34,862 bases of DNA from contig CALXWF010000009.1 in the NCBI GenBank assembly GCA_944392285.1, forward strand, positions 1 through 34,862, written 5' to 3'. This DNA is from an uncultured Alphaproteobacteria bacterium (GTDB lineage: Bacteria > Pseudomonadota > Alphaproteobacteria > RF32 > CAG-239). The translations under genes were made by a program, and so were the position numbers. Shown here one piece after another: positions 1 to 8,612 of this stretch. The notes beneath the pieces are model-generated. The model saw only the letters and a program-made list of their open reading frames with translations. It did not search any database and was not told where the DNA came from. How positions within the stretch are numbered: the stretch's first letter is position 1; the number at the start of each line of letters is the position of its first letter.

Positions 1-55
1 CACGGCGTTCTCCGTCATCTTTGTATTTATAATTAATTACATTCACTCCGGCCAT
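1..55 (-). CDS. Unidentified protein, N-terminal fragment cut by window edge
   Basis: An ATG at 55 (minus strand) is preceded by a strong purine-rich ribosome binding site (AAAGGGGA). It opens a frame that stays open to the left edge, giving 18 codons (MAGVNVINYKYKDDGERR). The gene lies downstream of gap and pgk on the same strand but after the pgk terminator, so it is probably a separate unit. Too little is visible to assign a family. It does not resemble the start of the usual fructose-bisphosphate aldolases that often follow pgk. Confidence 0.45.
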   Translation of the reverse strand, partial: MAGVNVINYKYKDDGERR

Positions 56-124
56 AACAATCCCCTTTCTTAACTTGTATTTATCATAGCATATTTTAGA
101 CAAAAAACAAGAATTATTTTCGCA

Positions 125-159
125 ATAAAAAGCGGCGCCCCTAACCTGGCCGCCGCTTT
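125..159 (-). terminator. Rho-independent terminator of pgk
   Basis: On the minus strand a 9-bp stem (AAAGCGGCG / CGCCGCTTT, arms at 151-159 and 129-137) is followed by TTTTAT. It lies about 20 bases past the pgk stop codon. Confidence 0.8.
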
Positions 160-178
160 AATTGGCTCTTATCTTGTC

Positions 179-1387
179 TTATTTTTTTAAGACAACAACA
201 CCGGGAAGTTCTTTACCTTCCATCCACTCAAGGAAAGCACCGCCCGCGGTTGAGATGTAGCTGAATTTGTCAGCAACACCGGCATTTTCCAAAGCAGAAA
301 CCGTATCACCGCCACCGGCAACCGTCATCAGTTTTCCGGCTTCGGCCAACTCTGCCGCATGGCCGGCTACCTTGTTGGTGGCATTGTCAAAAGGTTTTAA
401 CTCAAAAACGCCTAAAGGTCCGTTCCATACCAAAGTTTTGCATTCATCAAGTTTTTGGTTAATGGCTGATATGCTTTTTTCGCCGACATCCATCAAAATC
501 CATCCTTCTGCCGGAATTTCATCTAAACCGACAGTTTTATGCTCGGCTTCAGCCTTAAACTCTTTTGATACAACAACATCTTTGGGCAAAATAATTTCAC
601 AGTTATTGGCTTTGGCCGTCTGCATAATTTCTTTTGATGTTTCAAGCATATCCATCTGGACCAAAGAGTTAGCCTCATTGACCGTGTCAATGCCGCTGGC
701 TTTCATAAAGGTATGCGCCATACCGCCGGAAATGACCAATTTGTCAACCTTCTTAACCAAGTTGTTCAACAAGTCAAGCTTGGTGGAAACTTTAGAACCG
801 CCGACAACAGCCATTAACGGACGTGTCGGATTGTTTAAGCCGCTTGATAAAGCCTTAACTTCTTCTTCCATCAAACGACCCATGGCCGCCGGACGTAATT
901 TGGCTGCGGCAACCATTGAAGCATGAGCGCGATGAGCCGTTGAAAAAGCATCTGATACATAAACATCTGCCGGTTTTACCAATTCGGCGGCAAATTTTTC
1001 ATCACCTTTTTTCTCTTCATCATAGAAACGAAGATTTTCAAGCAACAAAACTTCGTCTGCTTTCATGTTTTTAATGGCTTCTTCAACTTTGGGACCGATG
1101 CAGTCTTCAACAAATACAACTTTGTGTCCCAAAGCTTTTTCCATATCTTTTACAATGTGGCTTAAAGAGTTTTTCATATCGCCTTTGCCTTCCGGGCGAC
1201 CGAAGTGGCTGATAACAACAACTTTTGCGCCTTTGCTCATCAACTCTTTAATGGTCGGAACCGTACGGTCAATACGCGCCGTGTTGGTAACGTGAAAATT
1301 CTCATCCATAGGAACGTTTAAGTCAGCACGGAGCATTACGACTTTACCGCTCAAATTTCCCAAATCATCAATCGTTTTATATTCCAT
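179..1387 (-). CDS. pgk: Phosphoglycerate kinase
   Basis: Cytoplasmic glycolytic enzyme that transfers the phosphate of 1,3-bisphosphoglycerate to ADP (reversible). The 402-residue length is normal for bacterial Pgk. The N-terminal substrate-binding strand RADLNVP is at residues 20-26, and the middle of the protein carries the VVGGSKVSTK segment. The C-terminal half has WNGPLGVFE and the nucleotide-binding GGGDTVSALE motif. The ATG at 1387 fits the conserved family start (short acidic lead into LSGKVVMLRADLN). The gene follows gap on the same strand, the usual gap-pgk order, but a strong hairpin between them suggests at least partial transcriptional separation. Nothing in the sequence looks damaged. 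Confidence 0.98.
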   Translation of the reverse strand: MEYKTIDDLGNLSGKVVMLRADLNVPMDENFHVTNTARIDRTVPTIKELMSKGAKVVVISHFGRPEGKGDMKNSLSHIVKDMEKALGHKVVFVEDCIGPKVEEAIKNMKADEVLLLENLRFYDEEKKGDEKFAAELVKPADVYVSDAFSTAHRAHASMVAAAKLRPAAMGRLMEEEVKALSSGLNNPTRPLMAVVGGSKVSTKLDLLNNLVKKVDKLVISGGMAHTFMKASGIDTVNEANSLVQMDMLETSKEIMQTAKANNCEIILPKDVVVSKEFKAEAEHKTVGLDEIPAEGWILMDVGEKSISAINQKLDECKTLVWNGPLGVFELKPFDNATNKVAGHAAELAEAGKLMTVAGGGDTVSALENAGVADKFSYISTAGGAFLEWMEGKELPGVVVLKK

Positions 1388-1402
1388 TTGTTTATCCTAT
1401 AA

Positions 1403-1445
1403 AAAAAACAAAACCCCCTTGGCCCGCCAAGAGGGTTTGTTTTAT
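1403..1445 (-). terminator. Terminator between gap and pgk
   Basis: On the minus strand, just after the gap stop codon, a long imperfect stem (AAACAAACCC... against ...GGGTTTTGTTT, with CTTGG/CCAAG at the top) ends in a run of T. It should end most gap transcripts or reduce read-through into pgk. Confidence 0.75.
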
Positions 1446-1451
1446 TTTTAA

Positions 1452-2456
1452 TTATCCGTTTACTTTGGCCATGTGGGCAACAAGGTCAAGTACCTTGTTG
1501 GGATAACCCCATTCATTGTCATACCAGCTGATAACTTTTACAAAAGTCGGCGTTAATTGAATACCGGCTTTGGCATCAAAGATAGAAGTACGGGCATCAC
1601 CCAAGAAGTCGGCAGAAACGACCTGATCTTCAGTGTAACCCAAAATACCTTTGAGTTCGCCTTCAGAGGCTTTCTTCATGGCAGCGCAAATTTCTTCATA
1701 AGTGGTGGGTTTGGCCAAGTTAACCGTTAAGTCTACAACTGAAACATCCAATGTCGGAACACGGAAAGACATACCGGTCAATTTGCCGTTCAAGCTCGGA
1801 ATAACTTTACCAACAGCTTTGGCAGCACCGGTTGAAGACGGAATGATGTTGCCGGCTGCAGCACGACCGCCTCTCCAGTCTTTCATAGACGGGCCGTCAA
1901 CGGTTTTCTGTGTAGCTGTGGTGGAGTGAACAGTGGTCATTAAACCATCGGTAATGCCAAAAGTTTCATGCAAAACTTTGGCAATAGGAGCCAAGCAGTT
2001 GGTGGTGCAAGAAGCGTTTGATACAAACTGCGTACCTTTAACATAAGAATCGGTGTTAACACCGCAGACAAACATCGGTGTGTCGTCTTTTGAAGGTGCA
2101 GACATTACAACATATTTAGCACCGGCATCAATATGGCCTTGGGCTTTTTCTTTGGTGAGGAACAAACCGGTTGATTCAACAACATATTCAGCACCGACTT
2201 CGTTCCATTTCAGATCGGCAGGGTTCTTTTCAGCCGTAACGCGGATGGCTTTGCCGTTAACAACCAATTTGCCGTCTTTAACTTCAATAGAGCCTTTGAA
2301 CTGGCCATGCATTGTGTCATAGCGCAACATATAAGCCATATATTCAACATCAATCAGGTCATTGATACCGACGATTTCGATATCATTTCTTTCCTGAGCG
2401 GCACGGAAAACCAAACGGCCGATGCGGCCGAAACCGTTAATACCTACACGAATCAT
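1452..2456 (-). CDS. gap: Glyceraldehyde-3-phosphate dehydrogenase
   Basis: Oxidises and phosphorylates glyceraldehyde 3-phosphate to 1,3-bisphosphoglycerate with NAD+. The 334-residue protein starts with the Rossmann motif GINGFGRIGR. D33 in the GINDL segment is typical of NAD-preferring enzymes. The catalytic cysteine is C150 in SNASCTTNCLAP, and the partner histidine is H177 in TVHSTT. The C-terminal WYDNEWGYPNKV signature is complete. It is the first gene of the gap-pgk pair, and its product feeds directly into Pgk. A type I Gap with both catalytic residues intact should work in glycolysis. Confidence 0.98.
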   Translation of the reverse strand: MIRVGINGFGRIGRLVFRAAQERNDIEIVGINDLIDVEYMAYMLRYDTMHGQFKGSIEVKDGKLVVNGKAIRVTAEKNPADLKWNEVGAEYVVESTGLFLTKEKAQGHIDAGAKYVVMSAPSKDDTPMFVCGVNTDSYVKGTQFVSNASCTTNCLAPIAKVLHETFGITDGLMTTVHSTTATQKTVDGPSMKDWRGGRAAAGNIIPSSTGAAKAVGKVIPSLNGKLTGMSFRVPTLDVSVVDLTVNLAKPTTYEEICAAMKKASEGELKGILGYTEDQVVSADFLGDARTSIFDAKAGIQLTPTFVKVISWYDNEWGYPNKVLDLVAHMAKVNG

Positions 2457-2587
2457 ATTTTATATCCTTTTTAGTTTAGTGCGGAACGCCCCGCACAGGC
2501 ATCAATTAAAAAATCGTCTGCTAATGTAACATGAATCTTGTTTTTTTCAAGACAATTTTCACTTTTCCCCCGTAAGACAAAGATTAA

Positions 2588-2618
2588 AAAAGCGGGGAAA
2601 ACTCTGCCCCCGCTCTTT
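2588..2618 (-). terminator. Terminator downstream of the nitroreductase gene
   Basis: On the minus strand AGCGGGGG...CCCCGCT forms a stem followed by TTTTTTAATC, starting a few bases after the nitroreductase stop. Confidence 0.75.
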
Positions 2619-2622
2619 GAGA

Positions 2623-3159
2623 TTACCATGTTTGCCAATGGATTTTTTCTTCTTTATACCTGTCTTCAGGTTGTTTCGGCGTTTCAGCCGGATAACCAAT
2701 CGGAACAATGGCAAACGGTCTGATATTGTCAGGCAGATGCAAATATTCTTTCAAATCATCTACGACTCTTTGCATCGGCGCCGCGCCGCAATAGCAAGCT
2801 CCCAAACCTTTGGCATGAGCCGCCAAAAGCAGGTTTTCGGTTGCAATGGCGCAATCAACATCAACAAAGCTCCATTTTTCATTGTCTTTGTCGCGGTTAA
2901 AAGACTGATTGATATCGCCGCAAACAAAAATGACGCAAGAAGCATCTTTGGCAAAAGAGGTCCAGCGTTGGATATGACGCAAATGCGCCAAAACCTCTTT
3001 ATCTTCAACGACCAAAAACTCCCACGGCTGACGATTGTGCGCTGTCGGCGCATATTGTGCCGCTTTAATGATTTCTTTGATGGTTTCGTGCGGAACTTTG
3101 CGCTCTGTATCATATTTGCGAATCGAGCGACGGGTTAATAACCCTTCCATTAAATCCAT
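2623..3159 (-). CDS. Nitroreductase-family flavoprotein
   Basis: FMN-dependent NAD(P)H oxidoreductase of the nitroreductase superfamily, 178 residues. The phosphate-binding RRSIRKYD motif is at residues 10-17. APTAHNRQPWEF (about 37-48) and GLGACYCG match the FMN pocket of the short subfamily, and the end carries IVPIGYPAE. These enzymes act in the cytoplasm as dimers. Real substrates (quinones, nitroaromatics, enones or other electron acceptors) cannot be read from sequence. It lies 20 bases downstream of an unrecognised 208-residue gene on the same strand, so the two may be co-transcribed. The start at 3159 has an AAGGAT ribosome binding site. Confidence 0.88.
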   Translation of the reverse strand: MDLMEGLLTRRSIRKYDTERKVPHETIKEIIKAAQYAPTAHNRQPWEFLVVEDKEVLAHLRHIQRWTSFAKDASCVIFVCGDINQSFNRDKDNEKWSFVDVDCAIATENLLLAAHAKGLGACYCGAAPMQRVVDDLKEYLHLPDNIRPFAIVPIGYPAETPKQPEDRYKEEKIHWQTW

Positions 3160-3179
3160 GATATAAATCCTTGTGTTAT

Positions 3180-3806
3180 TTAATTTACTGTCCTGCGCAA
3201 GCTCTCAATTCTCGGGAGCACGGAATTTTCAATGATAAAGGCTATGGCCTTTTCTACCATTTTGTCCGTGTGGCTCAGGGCTTTTACAACTTCATCCAAA
3301 TTACTGCCTTTGTCAAGTTTTTTCCCTAAGCTATTGTAAACGCCAGATAATTCGCTTAAAGAATCTGTCATACGGGCAATGTAGGCCGGCAAATTTAAGT
3401 CTTGTTTGCCACCCCAAAAACCTTCAAGAAAACCATATTCAACTTCTACCAAGCGAATGTCGCATTGAAGTTTGAGACTTTCAACATCTTTAGAAAATTT
3501 GTGTGACGGCAGGGTTATTTTGTTTTCAGCCACCAAAGAAAACATTTCATCCCACAAACCCATAAAAAACTTAAAAAACAAATCTGCCTCTTCTTTGGTT
3601 TCAAGCCTGGGGGTCTTGCCCTCCGGCCACAAAGAAGATATGACATCTGCCGGACGAAGCTCCAGATTAGGACTGCAGACGGCGCCGGCAAAACGCATCT
3701 TAATTACCGACAAAGGAGTCGGGCAGTTATAATGCTCTAAGAGTTTTAAAAATTTATCATCTCCGATATAATTGTTTTTTTCGCTTTGCATTTTTTTCTT
3801 CTTCAT
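3180..3806 (-). CDS. Conserved-looking hypothetical protein
   Basis: I do not recognise this 208-residue protein. It has no signal peptide, no membrane segment and no obvious nucleotide- or metal-binding motif. The first 25 residues are Lys/Asn-rich, the middle is rich in aromatic and acidic residues (FFKFFMGLWDEMF), and the C-terminal third looks helical. The ATG at 3806 has no clear ribosome binding site. An ATG at 3791 preceded by GAAGAAGAAAA is an alternative start, five residues shorter. The gene is divergent from the lipoprotein gene, with only 30 bases between starts, and probably heads a two-gene unit with the nitroreductase. Confidence 0.7.
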   Translation of the reverse strand: MKKKKMQSEKNNYIGDDKFLKLLEHYNCPTPLSVIKMRFAGAVCSPNLELRPADVISSLWPEGKTPRLETKEEADLFFKFFMGLWDEMFSLVAENKITLPSHKFSKDVESLKLQCDIRLVEVEYGFLEGFWGGKQDLNLPAYIARMTDSLSELSGVYNSLGKKLDKGSNLDEVVKALSHTDKMVEKAIAFIIENSVLPRIESLRRTVN

Positions 3807-3836
3807 ATATAACGTTTAATAAGTTTCTTAAATGTA

Positions 3837-4238
3837 ATGGAGTTTTTTAAATTGTCCAGACCAAAAAGATTGTTTGTTTTGCTGCTGATAGCTTATCTTA
3901 GCGGTTGCGCTTGGGCTAAGCCTTATGTCGACCGGCGGCGCGAGGCCGGCATCAGCGACCCGGACAAACTCTATATCGGCCTATCAAAACCCGATAAACC
4001 GGCCATTTGCTACAACAAATGGGCCAGCGACTATGCCGAAGTAAAAAAATTGGCCGATGAGGAATGTGTGAAACAAAAAACCGGAAGCCATGCCGAACCC
4101 GTGGAACAAAAAATTATGAGCTGCAAGCTCTTTACCCCCAACCATTTTATTTTTAAGTGTGTCGGAACCCCGCCCTCGGAACCCGCAAACACTGAAGATT
4201 TTAATTATGAGGAAAATACTTATGAATTTATCAATTGA
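3837..4238 (+). CDS. Small putative lipoprotein
   Basis: A 133-residue protein with a basic N-terminus (RPKR), a hydrophobic stretch and a lipobox LSGC with C24 as the likely lipidated cysteine, followed by a short Cys-containing globular part. It should be exported and anchored in a membrane. The mature part has four more cysteines that could form disulfides in the periplasm. No ribosome binding site precedes the ATG at 3837. A leaderless or very short leader is possible, or the true start may be a downstream TTG. Its last 17 bases overlap the start of argS, which suggests translational coupling. Function unknown. Confidence 0.7.
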   Translation: MEFFKLSRPKRLFVLLLIAYLSGCAWAKPYVDRRREAGISDPDKLYIGLSKPDKPAICYNKWASDYAEVKKLADEECVKQKTGSHAEPVEQKIMSCKLFTPNHFIFKCVGTPPSEPANTEDFNYEENTYEFIN

Positions 4239-5970
4239 AAAAATTATTAATCAAAAACTGGCCGCTTGTTTTGACAAACTCGGGTTAGACAACAGTTTTG
4301 CCGTCGTTAAAGTTTCGGATCGTCCGGATTTGAGCGATTTTCAATGCAACGGCGCCTTGGCTCTGGCAAAAAAAGAAAAGAAAAACCCGCGTGAAATTGC
4401 CGCACAAATCGCCACTGAACTTGAAAAAGACCAAGATTTTGCCAAGATTTCAATTGACGGACCGGGGTTTATTAACCTCTCGCTTAAAGACGAAGCCATT
4501 GCCAAAATTCTTGACCAGATTGCCGCAGATAAACGTTTTGGCGTGGCAAAAGTCAGTGAACCTAAAAAAGTCGTTATGGATTTCGGCGGGCCGAATGTGG
4601 CTAAGGCCATGCATGTCGGTCACTTGCGCGCAGCCGTTATCGGCGAATCGCTCCAAAGAATCGAACGTTTCTTCGGTAATGAGGTGGTTTCTGACGTGCA
4701 TTTGGGCGATTGGGGAACGCCGATGGGCATGATTATTGCCGAAATCATTAAACAAGACGGTAATCTTGATAAAGCCCTTAACTATAATATTGATGAAATT
4801 ACCGAATTTTATAAGGCTGCCAACCTGCGTTGCAAAGAAGACGAAGCCGCTAAAGAAGATGCCAGACAAATTACGGCTCAGTTGCAAGACGGCAACCCGG
4901 AATATCGCCGCGTCTGGCAACATCTGCGTGAAGCCTCGGTAAGCGCCATTAAGAAAAATTATGACGCCTTGGATATTCATTTTGACTTGTGGCTCGGTGA
5001 AAGTGATGCGCATAAGGCCAGCGGCGAAGTGGTTAAACTGGCTGAAGATAAAGGTTTGTCCGAGCTTGATGACGGGGCAAGAATCTTGCGCTTAGAAGAA
5101 AGCAACAAGCCCAAACCTCCGGTTATCCTCATTAAGAGCGACGGGGCTTTCGGATATCAGATTACCGATATTGCAACCATTAAAGACCGTGTGGAAACAC
5201 TTAAAGCCGAAGAGATTATCTACGTTGTCGATAAACGCCAATCTTTGCACTTTGAACAAGTTTTTGAGGCGGTTGACAAACTTGGAATCGCCAAAGGCGT
5301 TAAGATGGTTCATATCGGTTTCGGAACGGTAAACGGCCAAGACGGCAAACCTTTCAAAACCCGTGACGGCGGCGTTATGACTTTGGAAAATCTGATTGAG
5401 ATGTCTAAGGAAAAAGTCAGCGAATCTATGCCTTCTGCTCAAGAAGCTCCGGAATATTCTCAAGACTATATTGATAACTTGACCCGCCAGATTGCCGTGG
5501 CTGCCATTAAGTTCCAAGACTTGAAAAATTCTATTGCCTCGGGTTATGTATTTGATTTGGAAGATTTTGCAAAATTTGAAGGCAAAACCGGCCCTTATAT
5601 TCAATATGCCATTGCCAGAATTAACTCTATTATTCGCAAAGCCAAAGAAAATAACGTGGCTTTCGGCAAAATCATTATCAGCAATGCGGAAGAAAGAGTG
5701 TTGGCTCTGAAACTCTTGCAATTAAATAATACTTTGCATCGGGCGTTGAACGAATATGAGCCGAGCATTATCTCTGATTATGCCTATACTCTGGCACAAA
5801 CATTCAGCAGCTTTTACAATGCCTCGCCGATTATCAGCGCCGAAACGCCACAGTTGGCCGCTTCTCGTCTGCAAATGGCAAAATTGGTGCGCGATGTTTT
5901 GACCTTGCTTCTTTACTTGCTCGGTATTGAAGCACCGGAAGTGATGTTAAAACGCGCCGAAAACGAATAA
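4222..5970 (+). CDS. argS: Arginyl-tRNA synthetase
   Basis: Class I aminoacyl-tRNA synthetase that charges tRNA-Arg, 582 residues with this start. The N-terminal tRNA D-loop-recognising domain is followed by FGGPNVAKAMHVGHLRAA, with the HIGH-type motif HVGH at 131-134. The GFGTVNGQDGKPFKTRDGG segment is the usual ArgS region around the degenerate KMSKS site. The C-terminal all-helical anticodon-binding domain ends in LLYLLGIEAPEVM. I place the start at 4222 (MNLSIEKII), which has GAGGAAA just upstream. The frame is open further 5' to 4159, but that part lies inside the lipoprotein gene and is not family-like. A strong terminator follows. Confidence 0.97.
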   Translation: MNLSIEKIINQKLAACFDKLGLDNSFAVVKVSDRPDLSDFQCNGALALAKKEKKNPREIAAQIATELEKDQDFAKISIDGPGFINLSLKDEAIAKILDQIAADKRFGVAKVSEPKKVVMDFGGPNVAKAMHVGHLRAAVIGESLQRIERFFGNEVVSDVHLGDWGTPMGMIIAEIIKQDGNLDKALNYNIDEITEFYKAANLRCKEDEAAKEDARQITAQLQDGNPEYRRVWQHLREASVSAIKKNYDALDIHFDLWLGESDAHKASGEVVKLAEDKGLSELDDGARILRLEESNKPKPPVILIKSDGAFGYQITDIATIKDRVETLKAEEIIYVVDKRQSLHFEQVFEAVDKLGIAKGVKMVHIGFGTVNGQDGKPFKTRDGGVMTLENLIEMSKEKVSESMPSAQEAPEYSQDYIDNLTRQIAVAAIKFQDLKNSIASGYVFDLEDFAKFEGKTGPYIQYAIARINSIIRKAKENNVAFGKIIISNAEERVLALKLLQLNNTLHRALNEYEPSIISDYAYTLAQTFSSFYNASPIISAETPQLAASRLQMAKLVRDVLTLLLYLLGIEAPEVMLKRAENE

Positions 5971-5975
5971 GCAAT

Positions 5976-6006
5976 AAAAAACTCCGACGAAAGCCGGAGT
6001 TTTTTC
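5976..6006 (+). terminator. Terminator after argS, likely bidirectional
   Basis: AAAAAACTCCG, an 8-base loop, then CGGAGTTTTTT. The A-run and T-run flank a perfect stem, so it can end argS on the plus strand and the convergent zinc-ribbon gene on the minus strand. Confidence 0.85.
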
Positions 6007-6010
6007 TTCC

Positions 6011-6850
6011 CTAATTTTCTTTATCAATAAAGGTTAAATAAATATATTTGGTTAAAGATGACGGCTTGGCCAAAATGATGTTAAAAGCCACGTTTCCGTT
6101 CGGCTGAACAGAATTAAGCGGCGGCGTAATATCTTTTTCTTCAATGAACTCGGCGTCGCGATTTAACAACTCGACATGGATGGTCGGAATTTTGATTTCA
6201 TGGTCAGTGGTATTAACGATAAAACCTTTGATTTCCATATGATTAATATCATCTTTTTCAAATTCACGGCGAGTGATGTTTTGAAATTCAAGCCCTTCTC
6301 CGGGGATGGTGGCTTTGATACCGACCAAACTATATACCGGCTCCATAAAAGCGACATGACGCACAACCGCATAACGCCAATTGTATAATGCCAATAACAA
6401 CAAGGTCAGCAATAATACAATATAATATTTATAATTGCTGCGACGATTGAGGCCAAAAAAGTCACGAATTTGATACCAGATTTTTTTATATGCAGGCACG
6501 GAGGCTTCTGCGGCAAAAACTTCTTCCGTTTTGGCAGAAAGGCGGGCAAACATTTCTTTAATGTCGTCACTTTGCGTGGGGGCTTCTTGCGCGGGAGACT
6601 CTGTTGCCGTTTGGGTTTCAGATGCCGATGACGGCTGCTCGGCTGCGGCGGGAGCACTTTCTTCAACAGCGAGTGCCTGCGTAATCTCAACATCGTCATC
6701 AAAAGATTCTGCCTGAAGATTTATGGATATTTCACAATCTTTAGGCACAAAGACTTCATGACAATTGGCGCAGCGCACTTTTTTAAGCTCTCCGGCCAGA
6801 TTATCGGCAATTTCATATGCGGTTTTACATTTCGGACAACAAATCTGCAT
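6011..6850 (-). CDS. Zinc-ribbon (MJ0042-type) membrane protein with DUF3426 domain
   Basis: 279 residues. The N-terminal zinc ribbon has CPKC at 5-8 and CANC at 27-30, typical of the MJ0042/zinc-ribbon_5 family. A Glu/Ala/Ser-rich linker (about 50-120) follows, then one membrane helix at about 142-158. The C-terminal DUF3426-like domain (FEKDDINHMEIKGFIVNTT) is a beta-rich extracytoplasmic fold. The predicted topology is an inside zinc ribbon and an outside C-terminus. In alphaproteobacteria this gene often sits divergently next to ftsE, as here, so a link to envelope or division biology is reasonable but unproven. Its molecular function is not known. Confidence 0.85.
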   Translation of the reverse strand: MQICCPKCKTAYEIADNLAGELKKVRCANCHEVFVPKDCEISINLQAESFDDDVEITQALAVEESAPAAAEQPSSASETQTATESPAQEAPTQSDDIKEMFARLSAKTEEVFAAEASVPAYKKIWYQIRDFFGLNRRSNYKYYIVLLLTLLLLALYNWRYAVVRHVAFMEPVYSLVGIKATIPGEGLEFQNITRREFEKDDINHMEIKGFIVNTTDHEIKIPTIHVELLNRDAEFIEEKDITPPLNSVQPNGNVAFNIILAKPSSLTKYIYLTFIDKEN

Positions 6851-6972
6851 TTTTCTTCCTCTGTTGTTACTATAGGCATAAAAAGTATTTAATCAAATTA
6901 AAAAAAGATTTTATTAAATAGATTATTTACTGTATCTTATAGAAAAAATATGAGAATCGGAGTTTTGACAAA

Positions 6973-7698
6973 TTGCTGAAGATTAATCAGGGCGACCCTA
7001 TTATTGAAATGCAGAACGTCGGCATCCGCTATGGTCAGGGGCCGGAGATTTTGAGCGATATCAAGTTATCTCTCAAAAAAGGCTCTTTTCACTTTCTGAC
7101 CGGGAAAAGCGGCGCCGGCAAAACTTCTTTGCTGAGCATGATGTATTTGGCTCAAAAACCCAGCCGCGGAATTGTCAGTGTCTTTGGGAAAAACGTCAAT
7201 TTCACCAATCGAGACAGCTTGGCCATGTTACGGCGCAGAATCGGCGTTGTGTTTCAAGACTTTCGCCTGTTGGACCATCTGTCTGCTTTTGATAATGTGG
7301 CACTTCCGTTGCGTGTGTGCGGAATGGAAGAGCAAGAAGTAAAAAAAAGAGTGGTTGAACTCCTTTCTTGGGTAGAACTCAGCAAACATATGCAAGCAAC
7401 GCCGGCAACGCTTTCAGGCGGAGAGAAACAGCGAATCGCCATTGCCCGCGCCGTTATTAATCGCCCCGATATTTTGCTCGCCGACGAGCCGACCGGAAAC
7501 GTTGATAACGATATTGCCCCAAAACTTATGAAACTTTTTGTTGAACTTAACAAACTCGGAACCACGGTTGTTATTGCAACTCACAGCGAAAAGCTGATTT
7601 CTGATTTTGCTTATCCGCGTCTGCATTTGCAAAACCACGGTTTGCGGATTTATAATGCCAACGACCTTACGGGAATGGGAGGCGGCAGCCATGCTTAA
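6973..7698 (+). CDS. ftsE: Cell-division ABC transporter ATPase FtsE
   Basis: Cytoplasmic ATPase that pairs with FtsX and couples ATP hydrolysis to activation of peptidoglycan hydrolases at the septum. The Walker A motif GKSGAGKT is at 44-51, the Q-loop is in VVFQDFRLL, the signature LSGGE is at 147-151, Walker B ILLADEP is at 167-173, and the switch His is in ATHSEK. The start is a TTG at 6973, with GGAG about 10 bases upstream. The first in-frame ATG (7009) would remove part of the first beta strand. ftsX follows with an 8-base overlap. Confidence 0.95.
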   Translation: MLKINQGDPIIEMQNVGIRYGQGPEILSDIKLSLKKGSFHFLTGKSGAGKTSLLSMMYLAQKPSRGIVSVFGKNVNFTNRDSLAMLRRRIGVVFQDFRLLDHLSAFDNVALPLRVCGMEEQEVKKRVVELLSWVELSKHMQATPATLSGGEKQRIAIARAVINRPDILLADEPTGNVDNDIAPKLMKLFVELNKLGTTVVIATHSEKLISDFAYPRLHLQNHGLRIYNANDLTGMGGGSHA

Positions 7699-8611
7699 AC
7701 AAGCCCCTATCTTTATTGCACGTAAACAAGAGCTCCCGCTTGACAGTGACAGTTCAAGCCCGTTTTTGAAAGTGATGATTTCGATTGCCGTCTTTTTGTT
7801 TGCGGTGACTTTGGCGGGCGTTATGTCTATTAACGCCATGTTGATTAATTGGAACGAAAGTATTCTCGGGTCTTTGACGGTGCAGATTATGCCGGTCAAT
7901 AATATTGATAAAGCCAAAGCTACCGCGCAAACACTGGCGCATCAGGAAAAAGCCATTGAAGCCCTCAAAACTATTGAGGCGGTTGAAAAAGTCAGCCCGC
8001 TTGAAGATAAACAACTGCAAGCTCTTATCAGACCTTGGCTCGGAGATGGGGTTAAACTTGAAAATCTGCCCATTCCGCGGTTGATTGATGTTAAGCTCAA
8101 AAAAGGTGCAACACTTGACTTTGCGCAAACAGCCGAAAAACTTGCCGAAGCCACGCCTTATGCTTCGCTTGATAATCATAAACTTTGGCTCAGCAAACTC
8201 ATCAGCTTTGCCGACGGCTTAAAAATGCTGGCTCTGGCGGCTTTGGTCTTGGTAATTTTGATTACATCCGGCGCAATCTTTTATACAACTCAAACCTCGC
8301 TCGGCCTGCATTGTTATATTATTGAGATTTTGCACCAAATGGGAGCAAAAGACGCTTATATTGCGCAACAATATGCCAAACGCACGGCTTGGCTCGGCTT
8401 GGTCGGCGGCTGTATCGGTGTGTTGTTGGCGGTTCCGACCATCTTTTTGATTTCAGGCTTGGCCTCACAAATTGAGGGCGGCATTATCAGCGAAGCCAGA
8501 TTGTCGGCTTTTTCTTGGCTCATTATTTTGAGCTTGCCTTTGTTTTCCGGCTTAATCTCTATGCTGACAGCTTATTATACGGTTAAAAACACTTTACAAA
8601 AGATGATGTAA
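7691..8611 (+). CDS. ftsX: Cell-division protein FtsX
   Basis: Membrane partner of FtsE, 306 residues. The cytoplasmic N-terminus leads into a first membrane helix at about 27-50, then a periplasmic domain of about 120 residues. Three further membrane helices follow (ALAALVLVILITSGAIFY, LGLVGGCIGVLLAVPTIFLI and LIILSLPLFSGLISML), the standard FtsX topology. The periplasmic loop is the part that contacts hydrolases or their activators in characterised systems. The start at 7691 has GGGAGG eight bases upstream and overlaps the ftsE stop. The frame is open to 7607, but that part lies inside ftsE. An M23 peptidase with a coiled coil is encoded at 13925-15154, though not in the same operon. Confidence 0.93.
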   Translation: MLKQAPIFIARKQELPLDSDSSSPFLKVMISIAVFLFAVTLAGVMSINAMLINWNESILGSLTVQIMPVNNIDKAKATAQTLAHQEKAIEALKTIEAVEKVSPLEDKQLQALIRPWLGDGVKLENLPIPRLIDVKLKKGATLDFAQTAEKLAEATPYASLDNHKLWLSKLISFADGLKMLALAALVLVILITSGAIFYTTQTSLGLHCYIIEILHQMGAKDAYIAQQYAKRTAWLGLVGGCIGVLLAVPTIFLISGLASQIEGGIISEARLSAFSWLIILSLPLFSGLISMLTAYYTVKNTLQKMM

Positions 8612-8612
8612 A

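Noticed and set aside
4159..4221. An upstream start for argS
   Set aside because: It lies inside the lipoprotein gene and adds residues not seen in the family; the ATG at 4222 has a good ribosome binding site.
7607..7690. An upstream start for ftsX
   Set aside because: It lies inside ftsE; the ATG at 7691 has GGGAGG and gives the usual N-terminus.
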